A stretch of 64,000 nt of DNA from Orientallactaga sibirica (GCA_036365145.1 JAEOAD010000005.1:3224001-3288000), one strand, 5' to 3'; positions 45,095-58,069 are shown, counted from the stretch's first letter. The notes: generated from the sequence alone by a model not told the origin. Program-made: numbers and translations.

Positions 45095-46671
45095 ATTTTT
45101 CATATATGATATACCTATAAAATTTAGTCTGTACACTAGACATTAACAATAATATTTTAAAATAGGAAAATTATAAAAATATAATGCACTAAACATTATT
45201 TAAAAATTATATATAGTTTACCTCGAGAATTTTCCATTTACTATGTCCACTTTGTTTGACTTTGGATAACTGAAATTGCATTGCAAATGTGAAGTCGGAT
45301 CAAGGGTGTACTAAGTTGCACTGGTCAGAAGAATTCCAAGCTGCATTAGCAGGAGGAGCATAGACGTCCCTGTGTGCGAGAGGAAAGTGACACTGTAAGA
45401 AGAGATGCAAGGAAGAATAGCATATTACTGTGGTCATCTGTGGAGCACGCTCTGTGCTGCAGGAGTAAAACCTCCCACTCAATGTGCATCTACCTCGTAC
45501 CAATACCAGACTAAGTGTCTAAAAGCCACATTTCTCATTGATTCTGTCTAGTGTTTCCATGAGACAAATGCTAAGAGATTCTTCCTTTTTTCCTTCTACA
45601 CTGTTACACAAGCTTTCATGTGAATATGATATATAAATAGCTATGATTGTAAAAAAATGGTACTTCAAGCATCTGTCGACTGGTTGGTTAACAATTAAAG
45701 GAGTCATTGGAAGCTTTGACCCGTTTCAATTCCTCTTCATACTGTAAAGAGACAAGAAGAGATGTGGAAAGTGAATTTGCAATCAATTACTAGTTTATTT
45801 TAGGCTTCCATTTAATAGATCCTATATATATGCATATATAGTGATTATGTTTATTCACTATGCTGCTACAAAGGAGAAACATTGAATTAAAAGCACCACA
45901 TTTTGACTAGGGATGTCATTAAGTAGAAGATTTTGTATGAGTTGGATTAAAATTTTTGTTGCCTGAAGGAAATTAGTTTTTAATTTTGCAAGATTATCAT
46001 AGATTGCTTCACAATAAGTCATTGGAGTGAACTTCCTTATTTTGCATCTAAAAAATTAGAGAGATAAGTCATTTGTTGCAAGGTCAAAGAGTTAGGATGA
46101 GACTTCACACCCAAAATTATGCCTTAAATATAAAAATATCTTTAATTAAATATTTTAGAAAAGTGCTTTATAACATGACACTGATACTGAACAGACCTCC
46201 TGTTATTTTCTAGGTCTATGATTGAATATTGCAGGAGAATTGTCCAATTAACATTATCTGTCCTCAATTAAAAGGAATATACAATTTATTTTAAGTGTAG
46301 AGCTAGCAGAAGATTACTATGAAAATGTCAGTGGTTTGCTGTTAGTGTTATAAGTTTCAGCACCAATTTACTCTACAAAATATGTAACTGTTATAAATTG
46401 ATCTAACTTTCTGTAATGATGAAAACACATACATTCACATATATTTCTGAATATTGGTGTCAGCTTTATATCAATTTGTCTTGATATCAAGAAGAAATTG
46501 AGTGGATGTCTCCTTATCAAAAGTACTTTACTTTTTAAAAATATTCACCAAAAGACACAAAATATTATTTTTTCATTTAAAAAATTCCGTTGTGTGTGTT
46601 TGCATGTGTGTAGTGTATTTGCATTTATGTGTGCAAATGCACACATGCCCCATGCATAAAACTTCTGAGAA
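44359..46671. other. Intergenic, no recognised gene
   Basis: AT-rich unique sequence holding an (AT)n run at 45,062-45,092. No exon-like frame seen. Confidence 0.5.
45062..45092. repeat. (AT)n microsatellite
   Basis: Pure TA dinucleotide of about 30 bases. Confidence 0.95.
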
Positions 46672-46838
46672 ATCCGGGAGTGGAGGTGCACACCTTTAGT
46701 CCTAACAATCGGGAGCAGAGGTAGGAGGATCTCAGTAAATTCGAGGCCACCCTGAGACTACACAGTGAATTCCAGGTCAGCCTGAGCTAAAGTGAGACCC
46801 TACCTCAAAACGATAAACAATAAAATAAATAAATAAAC
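46672..46838 (+). mobile_element. B1-type SINE
   Basis: ATCCGGGAGTGGAGGTGCAC head and AAATAAATAAATAAAC tail. Confidence 0.92.
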
Positions 46839-46899
46839 AAAGTGTGGAGACACGGATGGTCAGGTGTCTTCCTCTAGCTCTCTCTTCTGTGTTTTTGGT

Positions 46900-47087
46900 T
46901 TGTTTTTGTTGTTGTTGCTGTTGTTTATTTATTTAGTTATTTATTTATTTTGCAGTAGGGTCTCACTCTAGCTCAGGCTAACCTGGCACTCGCTCTGTAA
47001 TCCCAGGCTGGCCTGGAACTCACAGTTATCTTCCTATGTTCGCCTCCTGAGTGCTCAGACGAAAGGTGTGCCTCGCCACGTGCAGCT
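46900..47087 (-). mobile_element. B1-type SINE, reverse orientation, diverged
   Basis: TTG and TTTA repeats lead into CAGTAGGGTCTCACTCTAGC; the right part is more diverged than most copies. Confidence 0.88.
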
Positions 47088-47273
47088 TCTTCTCTGTTGT
47101 TTACCTGGGACAGAGTCTCTCACTGAACTTGGAGTTGCCAGTTTTGGTCAGACTGGTTAACCAGCGAGCCCCAGTGATTCTCCTCTCTCTGCCACCTTCC
47201 ACTCACCACCCACCCCAGGACTGGGGTCACTGGTGTTCATGCCCACACCCTGCTTTTTGCTTAGCTACTTTTA

Positions 47274-47490
47274 AAAATTATTTTATTTATTTATTTATTT
47301 GACAGAGAAATAGGGAGAGAAATAGGGAGAGAAAGAGAGAGAGAGAGAATGGGCCTCCAGCCACTTCAAATGAACTCCAGATGTGTGCACCCCCTTGTGC
47401 ATCTGGCTAACATGGGTCCTGGGGAATCAAACCTGGGTGCTTTGGCCTTGCGGGCAAACGCCTTAACTGCTAAGCCATCTGTCCGGCCCT
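47274..47490 (-). mobile_element. tRNA-derived SINE, reverse orientation
   Basis: TTATTTATTTATTTATTTGACAG tail side and CATCTGTCCGGCCC head side, GA-rich at about 47,305-47,348. Confidence 0.93.
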
Positions 47491-48154
47491 GCTTAGGTGC
47501 TCTTTGCTAGGACTGAATTTAGGCCATCTTGAGACCTCTTCCTTATAGCATAAGTGCTCTTACTCCATGAGCCCTCCTCTCCAATCACCTTATTGGTCAT
47601 TTTTATCTCCCAAAGTAAAGTAACATAAGTTAACATTGATGAGAATTCTGAAAACTGAACACCATGTAAAACATCAATTATGCATATGAGAATAGTCATA
47701 GATAAACAGGAAATATTTATGAAAATTTTATGAAATAATCATCTTTTCAGAATGACATTTTTATTTTCATATTAGTCATAATCAAAGTATTCATGCTCTA
47801 AATCTACTAAAACATAAGTAAGATGGATCACAATAGTATGCAAAATGTCCTTTGGTTTTATTAGTATGAGCTCCCAGAATTCATTTTATTTAATTTCAAC
47901 TAAACTGTGAATAAAATGTTTCTAAAACTTTGTATTATCAGGACATGCTGATGTTGGTTTATGGGTGTTAATGTGTCAGCATGTGGAAATATAATAATCA
48001 AATCAACCAGCACATAGCCATGATGTTTTGATGGCTAAGTATGTGCCACCCTGGTGTTATGTGATAAGAAAGTCAAAACCTAAGAGTTTAAATAATATAT
48101 AATTATCCAAAAATACTTTATTTTTGGATTAAAATATGCATTATAAATATTCTT
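47491..48154. other. Intergenic, no recognised feature
   Basis: AT-rich unique sequence. Confidence 0.5.
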
Positions 48155-48372
48155 AGGGACTGGAGAGATGGCTGAACAGTTAAGACACTTGCCTGCAAAG
48201 CCTAAGGACTTCAGTTTGATTCTTCAGGCCCCACATAAGCCAGATGCACGAGGTAGTGCATGCATCTGGAGTTCCTATGCAGCGGGTGGAGACCCTGTGC
48301 ACACATTCTCCCTCTCTCTCTCTTCCTCTCTCTTTCTCTGCTTGCAAATATATAAATAAAAATATTTTTAAA
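48155..48372 (+). mobile_element. tRNA-derived SINE
   Basis: GGGACTGGAGAGATGGCTG head, CT-rich segment and AAATATATAAATAAAAAT tail. Confidence 0.93.
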
Positions 48373-48756
48373 AGAGCTTAGAAAATTTGTTAAAATAAAA
48401 ACATTTTAACTTGAAGCTTTATCCAGTAATTTGATAATATTTAGAAAACAAATGTTAAGAAGGCATGGAGATTAGAACTTGACAGAATCTAGAAGCACCT
48501 GGGAAATAGCCTCTGGAGGTGCTTTTGAGGGAATGTCTAGATGATAAGAGGGTCAAAATCTAGCTGACAAGTGGTAGCTGTCTAGATGAACACAAAACAG
48601 TGAGCAGCTGCATTGAACTAGGAAATAGGAAGTTTACACTGATCACTGGAGCCTCCTCCAAGCAGCAATCTGTACATTTGAATTTTATATTCATGTATTT
48701 GAACTTATAAAAAGCATAAGGCATAAAAAAGTTAAATAAAATATATGGTTTTTACG

Positions 48757-48916
48757 TTAAAAAAAACAGATGCGCCCGGACCTCCAGCCACTGTAAATGG
48801 ACTCCAGGTGCATGCGCCACCATATGCATCTGGCTCTTTTGGGTCCTGAGAAATCGAACCTGGGTCCTTTGGCTTTGCAAGCAAGAGCCTTAACTGCTAC
48901 ATCATCCCTCCAGGCC
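48757..48916 (-). mobile_element. tRNA-derived SINE, reverse orientation, lacking the CT-rich part
   Basis: The copy runs from CAGATGCGCCCGGACCTCC to CATCATCCCTCCAGGCC. AAAATATATG flanks both sides. Confidence 0.9.
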
Positions 48917-49942
48917 AAAATATATGTTTTACATAAAGTATAACATTTTATGTAAAAGGAAATGTGGTTAGATCACATGTAGAAATTAAAACATTATTGT
49001 GCTGATAATATTTTACAAATTAAATGTCTTGGCATAGGATAGAATAAAAAAAGAATCTAACCAGTAAGAAAAGCTGTTAGATTTCAGTTTTGTTTTTATT
49101 AGTGTAATTACCATGAAAAGAAACATAATCAAAATGAACAGTTGGAACAAATTGTAAATGAGCTAACATTGTACTTTTTGCTTTCAATTCTACAGAAAAT
49201 GTGATTAGCAGAAGGAAAGAGAATACTCAATAAAGGTTTTGTTACTTACATGTAGAGTAAGTCTAAGACATATAACTATGGCAAATTTTAAGTGGATTTT
49301 TCACATAAAATTAATTTTAGGTTTTGTTCAGCTTTATGGTTACACTATATGGGTAAATGTTTCAATAAAAGAATGAGTGTAAAGTGACAGGATGTTTTTC
49401 AAAGGGATTTTAATAATCTTTGACATCAGTGAACAATAAATACATAATAAAATGTACATAACATAATCCCTTCTGGGTAACCCTCAAACCACAAGCTTAT
49501 TTAATAAATAAAATTTCAATATCAACATGATTATATTATTAACATGCATTTCATGTTAACTACAGTAGTCTGCAGACATCATTTTGCTAGATTTATTAGG
49601 TGGAAATGTGTCTGACTTCAGATTAACTTAAATATCTAATTAGAAACTATGCAACTGAGAGCCATTTCTCCTTTCTCAGAATCTTCTGGGCTAACTTAAG
49701 TCTAATCATATTGAAATTGTTGGTGTAGCACTTTCCCATTACCTAACTTCTAAAGCCAAGAAAATTGGCTAAGTTGCAAAGGCCTAATTAATGGTGAAGC
49801 GTGAGCATGATATATCTTGCCAGCGATACGAAGTTGATAAGAAATTGTGCTGGTAGTGTGGAGCTGGAGTGCTGATTGTCTTGGCTCAGGCTTGCCTCTG
49901 TGTTGTTTTGTGGCCCATGTTGAGTTCATTTTATAGATTAAC
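48917..49942. other. Intergenic, no recognised feature
   Basis: AT-rich unique sequence without repeats that I recognise. Confidence 0.5.
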
Positions 49943-49954
49943 ATAATGAAAACC

Positions 49955-50195
49955 AGGACTGGAGAGAAGGCTTAGTGGTTAAGGCACTTGCCTGGAAGAT
50001 CAAAGAACCCAGGTTTGATCCTCCAGGACCCACAAAACGGTGGCATGTGCGTCTGGAGTTTGTTTGCAGTAGCTAGAGGCCCTGATGTGCCCATTCTCTC
50101 TCTTTTTTTTTTTCTCTCCTCCCTGTCTCTTTCTCTCTCCCCCTCCTTGTTTCACTCTCTCTTAAAACTAAATTTAAAATTAAATATTAAAAAAA
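49955..50195 (+). mobile_element. tRNA-derived SINE
   Basis: GGACTGGAGAGAAGGCTTAG head and long CT-rich part. ATAATGAAAACC and ATAATGAAAACT flank it. Confidence 0.94.
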
Positions 50196-50304
50196 GATAA
50201 TGAAAACTAGAGTCTAGAAAAGGAAAAGATTTGCCCCAAAGGCTACAAATAACCAGAGCTCTCCAGTGCCCTATGGCTTAGAGTGGTCATCTTGCTGTGA
50301 CCAA

Positions 50305-50664
50305 GTATATTAATTTCTTTCTTGCTGTGGCAAAATGTCTGAGAAGAATCTATTGAAGAGTGGGTTGGTTTTGGCGCACAGTTAGTCATGGCAGGGCAGG
50401 CATGAGGGCAGGAGGACGGGGCTTCTGCTCACATCACACCTGCAGTCAGAAAGCAGAGGAAGGCATGCTGGCACTTAGCTTCCTTTATTCTTTTCATCCA
50501 TTATAGGATCCCAGGCAATAGAATGGTGCCACCCATAGTAGAGTGAGTCTTCCCACCCCAATTAACCTAACCCACCTGGAAACTCCCTCAGACACCTGGC
50601 TGGGGATTTGTCTCCCAGGTAATTTTAGATGCTGTCAATTTGACAATATTAACCACTACACCAA
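50305..50664 (-). repeat. Reversed MaLR-like repeat
   Basis: Words GAATGGTGCCACCCATAGT, GGGATTTGTCTCCCAGGT and GTCAATTTGACAATATTAACC occur in the order of a repeat common in other rodents. Confidence 0.7.
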
Positions 50665-51048
50665 TAGTTCTCTGATGGATGGAGTCATGAATAGGCAAAG
50701 ACAAGCTCTTCCGCTGCTTATCTTGGGTGACTCTTCTACTCCTCCCCTTTTGACAGCAGCAGGCTTTGGGGTGGGAACCACAGGGGGTAACACCCTCAAG
50801 TGGTATTCTTGTGCAAGGCCAGTACTGGGCCCCGCAGCCCTGTGTTCCCGCTCTTCTTAGCTCTCCTAGTATAATGGGTCTTGTGTAGGCTTAGGAAGTC
50901 AGGGTCCTCAGCCCTTGGCGAGGCATGGTGGTAAAGCTTCCAAGGTTAGGCATCCCTGGGTCCTTAAAAATAGCCAGGGTTACATTTCATTAGCATCGGC
51001 TGTCTGAGGCTCAAGGCCCTGAAGATGTGGCCGCCCTATGGAATTCTA

Positions 51049-51352
51049 CCGGCGAGCCAAGCTCACGGTTTCCCTCTGTGCCATTACAGCCTTCTTCAGC
51101 CTCCGATTCCTGCCCTTTCTTGATTTAGAACTCTTTCCATTGCCTCTCTTATTCCTGCCTACATCACTCTCTGGGTCCGCTGGGCTGCCTTGTGTTGGCA
51201 TGGCCACTATCACATCACTGTCACTTGGGAAATGCCCTCATAGCTCCTGTTTGCTGCTGCTGCTGCTGCTCGTGATGCGCAGGTCCTGCAGCTCTTCCTC
51301 TCCGCAGTGGTCAGCACATGCAGCCCTTGGGCACGGTGACACCTTGTCCTGC
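51049..51352 (-). pseudogene. Possible degenerate coding remnant, unidentified
   Basis: On the minus strand one frame runs for 37 codons (51,352 to 51,241), meets TGA at 51,238-51,240, and runs on in the same frame for 63 codons to TAG at 51,046-51,048. The composition (an acidic start, a run of six Ser from AGC codons, then a Lys/Arg-rich part) looks like a nuclear-protein segment, but I cannot name a parent. No poly-A tail or flanking duplication was seen, so a chance frame in a GC-richer patch is also possible. Confidence 0.25.
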
Positions 51353-52330
51353 TAGTCATTAGCTGCACCTTCTCAGCTGTCTGGAAGCCAGCTGCGTTGC
51401 TGCTCCTGAGATTCGCCCTGCTGGCAGGTCTAGGTCACTTCCGCTTCCTCTTTTGTTGTGCTACCATCTAGCTGTTCTGCCAAAAGAAGGCAAGAAAAGA
51501 CAACCTGAAAGGTGCCTTTTAGGTCTAAGGTTGCAACACCAGGGAGTCAATACAGGGGGACGTTTCTGAACTCACTCATTAAGAACAGCCTACTAACGTA
51601 GCTAGAGAAGGCGTGTGTGCGCTAACCATGGTAAATATTTCATGCAAATGAAGCTTTGGCTTTACACGAATCATGGCACTGACACTTTTGCATCAGTCAC
51701 AGCAATCCCTCAGAAGGAGTGCTCCGTCTCTGGTTTGGGTAGAAAATAACTACAGGATCACGGAAAGTTTACTTAGGCTTGTGCTGGCAAAAAAAGTCCA
51801 GCACACACTACAGGTTGCTGAAGACAGTCAAGTCTGGGGCGACACAGTCAGGAGCCAGCGATGTTCTTCGGTTGTGGTCCAGCTCCTGTGAGTGTGTAAA
51901 ATGGGTGGTGCTGGCCTCAGGACAGGCCAGCCCGTTGTCTGTGTTACAGAACACAGAGCCCTTTCGTCAAAGGAAATAAGAGATAATTTATCCTGAAGCC
52001 AAATATGAGTGACTCTGACCCCCAAAACACAGATTTAATGTATCCCAGAGTTCATATTATAACATGGTAGTTGTTTCATGAAGTATTTATAGTAACAGCA
52101 TAAAGAAAATCATAAATTGAAACGCTTTTCCCAACATTGGTAGAAATATCAGTTAGGTCAGTTAGAGCAAAAAAGTGGGGAAGTCTCTGTTACAGGCCTT
52201 AGATGTTATCTGATGACATCCCTAACCTTCAGATTGGTGGACGCTAAGTGTCTGCTCTTACATTCCAAAAGGACTTACTTAATAATCACGCACAGAGGTG
52301 GGCAATAAATGACCATGTAAAAGGCTAAGA
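51353..52330. other. Intergenic, no recognised gene
   Basis: Less AT-rich than its surroundings; frames of 65-72 codons near 51.7-52.0 kb overlap on both strands and carry no family motif. Confidence 0.4.
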
Positions 52331-52514
52331 TAGCCGGGCGTGGTAGTGCATGCCTTTAATCCTAGCGCTCGGGAAGCAAAGGTAGGAGGATTGCCGAGAG
52401 TTCGAGGCCACCCTGAGACTACTACATAGTGAATTGGAGGTCATCTTGGGATAGAGTGAGACCCTACCTCAAAAAAAACAAAAACAAAAACAAAAACAAA
52501 AAAAAAGGAAAAGA
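52331..52514 (+). mobile_element. B1-type SINE
   Basis: AGCCGGGCGTGGTAGTGC head and (AAAAC)n tail. AAAAGGCTAAGATAG and AAAAGGCTCGGATAG flank it. Confidence 0.95.
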
Positions 52515-52887
52515 AAAGAAAAGGCTCGGATAGCCCAAGATGATAAAGACAATCTAATGCCAAATATACAACATTTCACCTCCCTACAACCACTGTTCCA
52601 ACCAGTCTTGAATGCTGATCACAAGTCAGCTTCTTCTGAGAACTTCAACTCACAGTTGACTGAAAGTGCTTTGCTCAAGTCAGCCAGGGTCATAGGAACG
52701 AGTCTCGTAGCTCTTCCCCCAGCATTTTACTTATTTACAGAAAAATAAGCATAAAAAGAACTTCTTACAATAAGAACTTATCAACATCATTAGAAGAAGA
52801 TTTAATCATTATCAGCTCCTGCCCAATGGTCCAGGGCAGGATGGGTTTCCCAGATGTGTCTTATCTCTATTATCTTATAATAATTGT

Positions 52888-53064
52888 TTTAATATTTTAT
52901 TTATTTGTTTATTTGAGAGGAGAAAGTGAAAGTGAGAAAATAAGTCCACCAGGGCTTCTAGCCACTACAAACAAACGCCAGATGCATCAGGCTTTAGATG
53001 GGTCCTGGAGAATTGAACCTGGGTCCTTAGGCTTTTCAGGCCTTAACAAGTGAGCAATCCCCAT
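52888..53064 (-). mobile_element. tRNA-derived SINE, reverse orientation, diverged
   Basis: TTTATTTATTTGTTTATTTGAG tail side and AGTGAGCAATCCCCATTCC head side. Confidence 0.88.
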
Positions 53065-53608
53065 TCCTTTGTTATTTATGATTATCCAAAATGTATGATG
53101 AGTGGAAATTTCAGAAAAGTACACAGAGGTCAAATCACTAGCAGTTTATCTTTCATAGGAGAAATAATATGGGAGCAAGGAAACCACTGTGATATATGCA
53201 TGTGATGATGTGAAGAACCCGAGCAAACCCGGTACTTCTTAAGTAGCTCATGCTGTGGTGCATAAAGCCAGGACAGAAGTGTCTTCAAAGACACACGAGT
53301 TAGCATGGAAATAAGGCAAATACATCGCTAAATCATATAACTTAAAAAAAGAAAAAAACAGTGTTTTTTTTTTTTTTCATATGGCTAAAAAGTTTAAAGA
53401 AGTTAGAAAGGAGAAGCATCATTTGTGATTTATTCCATTAATGCTTCTGAAGGGAGGTGATTGAAGAAAATTAGAGATAGATAGCTGCAGTTCAGAAACA
53501 CGAAATATAGCAGGCAGGGGGTGCTCTGAGGTTGACTTCCAGTGTGTGACAATACATGTACGTTGGGCTGGTGGTTAAGAGCATCCCAGGGCAGACTATC
53601 CATGGATA

Positions 53609-53609
53609 T

Positions 53610-53644
<35 letters not shown>

Positions 53645-53815
53645 TTGTTTGTTTGTTTGTTTGTTTGTTTGTTTTGAAGTAGGGTCTTACTGTAATCTAG
53701 TCTGTCTTGGAACTATCTCTAGAGCCCCAGGCTGGCTTCACACTCTCTGTGATCTTTCTCCCTCAGCCACCAGCATGCTGAAAGGGCATCAAGGACTATG
53801 TCACCATGCCCAGTG
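53609..53815 (-). mobile_element. Diverged B1-type SINE, reverse orientation, with (TTTA)n(TTTG)n tail
   Basis: TTTA units pass into TTTG units and then GAAGTAGGGTCTTACTGTAATC; the body is more altered than in other copies. Confidence 0.85.
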
Positions 53816-53984
53816 GTAAGTGCCAATCTTGACATTACCACTTTCCAGCAGGATGAATGTGAACAAAGTGATACTGTTTGCTTCAAAGAATGAAGACGGT
53901 GATTGTTTCTGTCCTTAATCTGCATTTTCAACCTCACTGGATGTAGAACCACCTAGAAGATTTGGTTGGTATGTTGGTGAAGCC

Positions 53985-54360
53985 ATTTCTAGAAAGGATT
54001 AACTGAGAATGGGAAGATTCGCCATGGATGTGGGTGGCACCTTCCGATGGGCTGGAGCCCAGGTAGAATAAAAAGAATTAACTGACGTGGGAAGATGCAC
54101 CCTAAATGTTGCTGGCACCAACCTATGGGATAGCTGCCTAGATAGAATAAAAATTGGGGAAAGGATGAAGCCAGCCCACTATGGATGTGAATTCCCTTTT
54201 CTCTATGCCCTGGCCACCATGATGTAAAATATTTAGTTCTACTGCCTCTTTTCCACCATGATACATTGGTACCTCTGAAATTGTGATCAAAAGTGAATCC
54301 TTCTTCCCTTAAATCATTTCTGGCAGGTACTTTGATCACAGAGACAAAAGTACTTATGTC
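53985..54360 (+). repeat. Dispersed LTR-like repeat related to 17,420-17,955
   Basis: Shares GGGTGGCACC, GATGGGCTGGAGCCC, GAATAAAAA and a terminal CCTTAAATCATTTCTGG block with the pair at 17.4-17.9 kb. Its left part is itself partly repeated. Confidence 0.55.
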
Positions 54361-54449
54361 ATAGGGCTCTGTGAACGGAAAGAGTCTTCATGCACACAAA
54401 CACAGATGGTGTAGTGCCATGGCTGTAAGGTACTTGCCTTTGGTTTTTA

Positions 54450-54835
54450 AGGTTGCTGGAACAAAGGAACACCGACTGGTGGCTCAGAGAGCAGACATCG
54501 ATTTCTCAGTGGTTACAGGAAAAGCCAAATGAAGACTGAGACACGGGGTTCCCCCTCAAGCCTCTCCTTGCCTTGCACGTGGCTGTCCTCAGGCTATGTA
54601 CTCACTGGACTTTGCACATGTGTTTCTTACTCTTGCACGTGGCTGTCCTCAGGCTGTGTACTCACTGGACTTTGCACATGTGTTTCTTCTCACAAGGGCG
54701 CTTGCCATTTTGGATTACAGTCTTCCCCTGATGGTTTCATGCTAGTTCAATAATTTCTTTAAAGAGCTTATTCCCAAGTAGAGTCATATTCTGAACTCCT
54801 AGATGGTGGAATTTTACCATATGCATTTTTGAGGA
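54450..54835 (-). repeat. MLT1-like LTR, reverse orientation, with a 60-bp internal tandem duplication
   Basis: The left end (GGAACAAAGGAACACCGACTG) and right end (ATATGCATTTTTGAGGATAAA) fit a reversed MLT1. A 60-base unit starting CTTGCACGTGG occurs at 54,572-54,631 and 54,632-54,691. Confidence 0.65.
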
Positions 54836-56719
54836 TAAAATTCAGCCTGCTTTTAGCCTCATAGACCTCTTACCTCATGGACTATAGCTGGTTGAACAAA
54901 CACCTACATTCTGAAATCTACGACGCGCTTACTTAGAGGCCATACATGCTCACAGGTAGGCCACTCCTGAATGGTGAAGCAGTAGTTCCTTTTTAAACCA
55001 CTCTCTTGCTAATAAAAACGTGACCATTTCAGGGAAGGCTGAAAACCTAGAGTGAGATCATCTGTGTTTTTAGATAACTTAGTGGAAAGCACTTCTTGAA
55101 CATTTAGTTTTCATCCCATTGTTTCTGTCATCTGGAAAGAACAAAAGAAGAAGAGGAGTTCAGGATTCTGAAGCAGGACTCAGTGGACCAGCAGCTTGAC
55201 CACTGTGACCCAAACAGAGCAAATCACATTCCCTGTGGGATGCTATAAAAGTAGTTCAACCAATTTTCTGGCTCACACTAATGAAACAAAACTCATAGGT
55301 TACAAAGATCAACTTCTGGGAGCCAAGCAGATTTCTTTAAGGATGAATATGTCCTGTCACTCCTGCCTTTTCGTTGATACAAGTACAGTTTTCACTATGT
55401 GCAGACATCACCATGACTGGCTAACAAGAAATATAATTGCTCATCATGACTTTTGCTGGCAAAGTGACACTGTCCTGGGAAAAAGTGCATTGGTGGTGAT
55501 TATTAGTATTTTTCCCACTTGTATTATTATAAATATTGGGAACTTTCCTCTTCCCTTGTAGAAAGGAGCCAGCGTATCTCTCTGGAAGAGTGCTTCTGTA
55601 TGAAGAAGGGTCTTGTGTGCAGCTTCCATAGAGTTGGAACCTCCACCTTGGCTGTCTATGGAATAAATGTTTCTGTGTACGGGCTGAAATTCTACTCAAT
55701 GGTGCACAAGGTTTGGGGCTGAGGCACATAGGTCCAAGTACTTTGGGCACAGAGAAAGTGATACTTGGCAGGGGAGCTTAGAGGGCAAGGAAAAAAGGAT
55801 GTGTTCATTATATAGGGTTAAATAAAGGCACTCCATTTACCAGCCTTCATATTTGAATCCCTTAATTTCACTTCTACAAGGCAAGTGGTTAATTTCTTGT
55901 CCTATACAATATTGTTGAAGTTAAACTTAGAATTACCAAGAGTCTAATAAATCGATTGTCAAATTTTTACAGATTGATTTGTTTAACATCATTTGTTTGA
56001 GGAAGTACAAATACAAATACTCTCAGCTGGTTTCATCTGATGGGACCAGAACTTGAGAACTTGCCCAGAGGCAATCTTATCCCAGGCATCTTGTGATGGC
56101 TGGCCAAATTGTCAGAATGAGGGCAGTAGCTACTCAGTATACTCTAAGAATGATATTATAATCTATATGTTTTACCTAACACTTTCCATAAAGAAAAAGA
56201 GAAATAAGGAGCAAATTGGGGAAAAAAGGACATTCACCAGTAGATACAGCTGAGCTCTATGGTAAATAAGAAGTATAATTATAAACAAAGAAAATTAAAA
56301 ATGGAAATACAGTGAAGCCTTGCTTTCTCTTCAGTAGATCCGGAGGCAACAGTCTGTGGGGAAGGTCTTGGCCAGTTACTCATGATGGTCAGATCCTCTT
56401 GCGTGTCTCTGAGAGTCCTCAGTGTGGGTACCTTGGAATACCCTTGAACAGGTGTTGAATTTTGAACTGATGGTTGGAATTTGTTGTGAGATATGAACTC
56501 CAAAGAAGTCGGTGTCTGTATTTTTGTTATTAGCACCAGCAAGGCACAGTAACTAAAGTCTGTTCACATTCCATGACAGAGAGTAGAATCAGAATATTAT
56601 CCACCTGAAGCAGTGCAAAGGTCCATTCAAGGAAGCCCAAGGACATCAGTTACTGATGAGATATGGAATCTTAAAGATTATGAATAGGCTGTATAAGAAA
56701 TTGTTATGGGAAGTTGTAT
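54836..56719. other. Intergenic, no recognised gene
   Basis: Contains a 121-codon frame at 55,196-55,561 (+) without a recognised family, signal or splice context. No SINE seen here. Confidence 0.45.
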
Positions 56720-57055
56720 TGGTTATTTTTCTTTGCTGAGACAAGATATCCAAACAGAAGCAGGTTACAGAAGGAAAGGGTTTACTTGAGCTTATAGTTT
56801 CAAGGGGAAGTTCCATGTAGATGGAGGAAAGTATGACTTGAGTCACATTGTCACAGGGAAAGAAGAACATGGGAAAGGAGGAGAGAGGACTGAATATGGG
56901 GCCTGTTTATAACACATCAAAGCCCAATGCCAGTGACACACTTCCTCCAGCAAGATTCTACCTAAAATTCCCACAACCTTCTTGAATAGAACCACCATCA
57001 GAAGATTCATACACATGAGCCTAAGGGAGGCATTGTACATTCAGATCACCACAGA
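56720..57055 (-). repeat. Reversed MaLR-like repeat
   Basis: CAGTGACACACTTCCTCCAG and TACATTCAGATCACCACAG mark the same family as at 29,590 and 34,848. Confidence 0.65.
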
Positions 57056-57448
57056 AGATGACAATAATGTGTTGGCAATAGAACTGAGTATAGTATATAA
57101 TTCCCTAAAATATTGTGTCACATCTGCATAAAACAGGAAAGAATCTAAGACTGCAAGGGAAACCTATAAAAGTATGAATCTTCTAGCTACCCATTCATAA
57201 GGGCAAACATGGTGGTAGCCCATGGGCATGGAGCACGTGGCTGTGAAGTGCACAAGAACTCCTCTGGGCAAGAGAACGCAATGGTTTTTGAGACCTTTGT
57301 TGAATTCAAGTGTAGATTTCATTAATTCTTTCAATCTTCCCAGAATAGAGCAGCTTTTGAAGAAGTCATGCTAACTTACTTAAAAGAACTTACTTAAAAG
57401 AAAAGTCATGCTTACTTAAAAGAACTTTCTAGTTCTTTTAAAAAATAT
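57056..57448. other. Intergenic, no recognised feature
   Basis: Holds a small local direct repeat of AACTTACTTAAAAG-type words at about 57,373-57,425. Confidence 0.5.
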
Positions 57449-57617
57449 TTTTATTGCCAGGCATGGTGGCACACACCTTTAATCCCAGCACTCTGGAGGG
57501 AGGCAGAGGTAGGGGGATCGCCATGAGAATACAGAGTGAATTCCAGGTCAGCCTGGGCTAAAGTGAGACCCTACCTCAAAAACAAAAACAAAAATAAAAT
57601 AAAATAAAATAAAAATA
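57449..57617 (+). mobile_element. B1-type SINE with internal deletion
   Basis: GCCAGGCATGGTGGCACACACC head; the TTCGAGGCCACC block in the middle is deleted; (AAAAT)n tail. Confidence 0.92.
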
Positions 57618-57839
57618 TATAAAAAAACTAAAAAACAAAATAAAACAGGTTGCTGTAGCAACTGGGTATCACCGTTTATGGTCCCTGAGGCTCAGTGGCT
57701 GGCTAAAAAGTGGCCGGCTAAAAAGTGGCCGGCAAGCCTGAGGCCAATGAGAGAAGCTGTCTCAAAAACAGGAAAGAGGGGCTGGTGTTCTTGAGGAATT
57801 GTACCCAAACTTATCCTCTGGCCATCACACATATGTGCA

Positions 57840-57880
57840 TACACACACACACACACACACACTCACACTCACACTCACAC
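57840..57880. repeat. (CA)n microsatellite
   Basis: CA units passing into ACACTC units. Confidence 0.95.
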
Positions 57881-58069
57881 GTTCTTTATATCTTGGTTTC
57901 ACATCTCAGTGTGGGTATTTTCAATTTTTCTTTGCAGTTCAAATGGAAACATACAGCTTTTTTTTTTTTTTATTAAGTTGAAACTTTGTATGGACACCTC
58001 ATGTGTTGGTGCCATTTCATATAGTCATTTGTCACCAGGATTCTTGTCTTTCTTTTTCTTGTATGTGTG

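Noticed and set aside
55196..55561. 121-codon frame as possible gene
   Set aside because: No motif, no promoter or splice context, no support beyond length.
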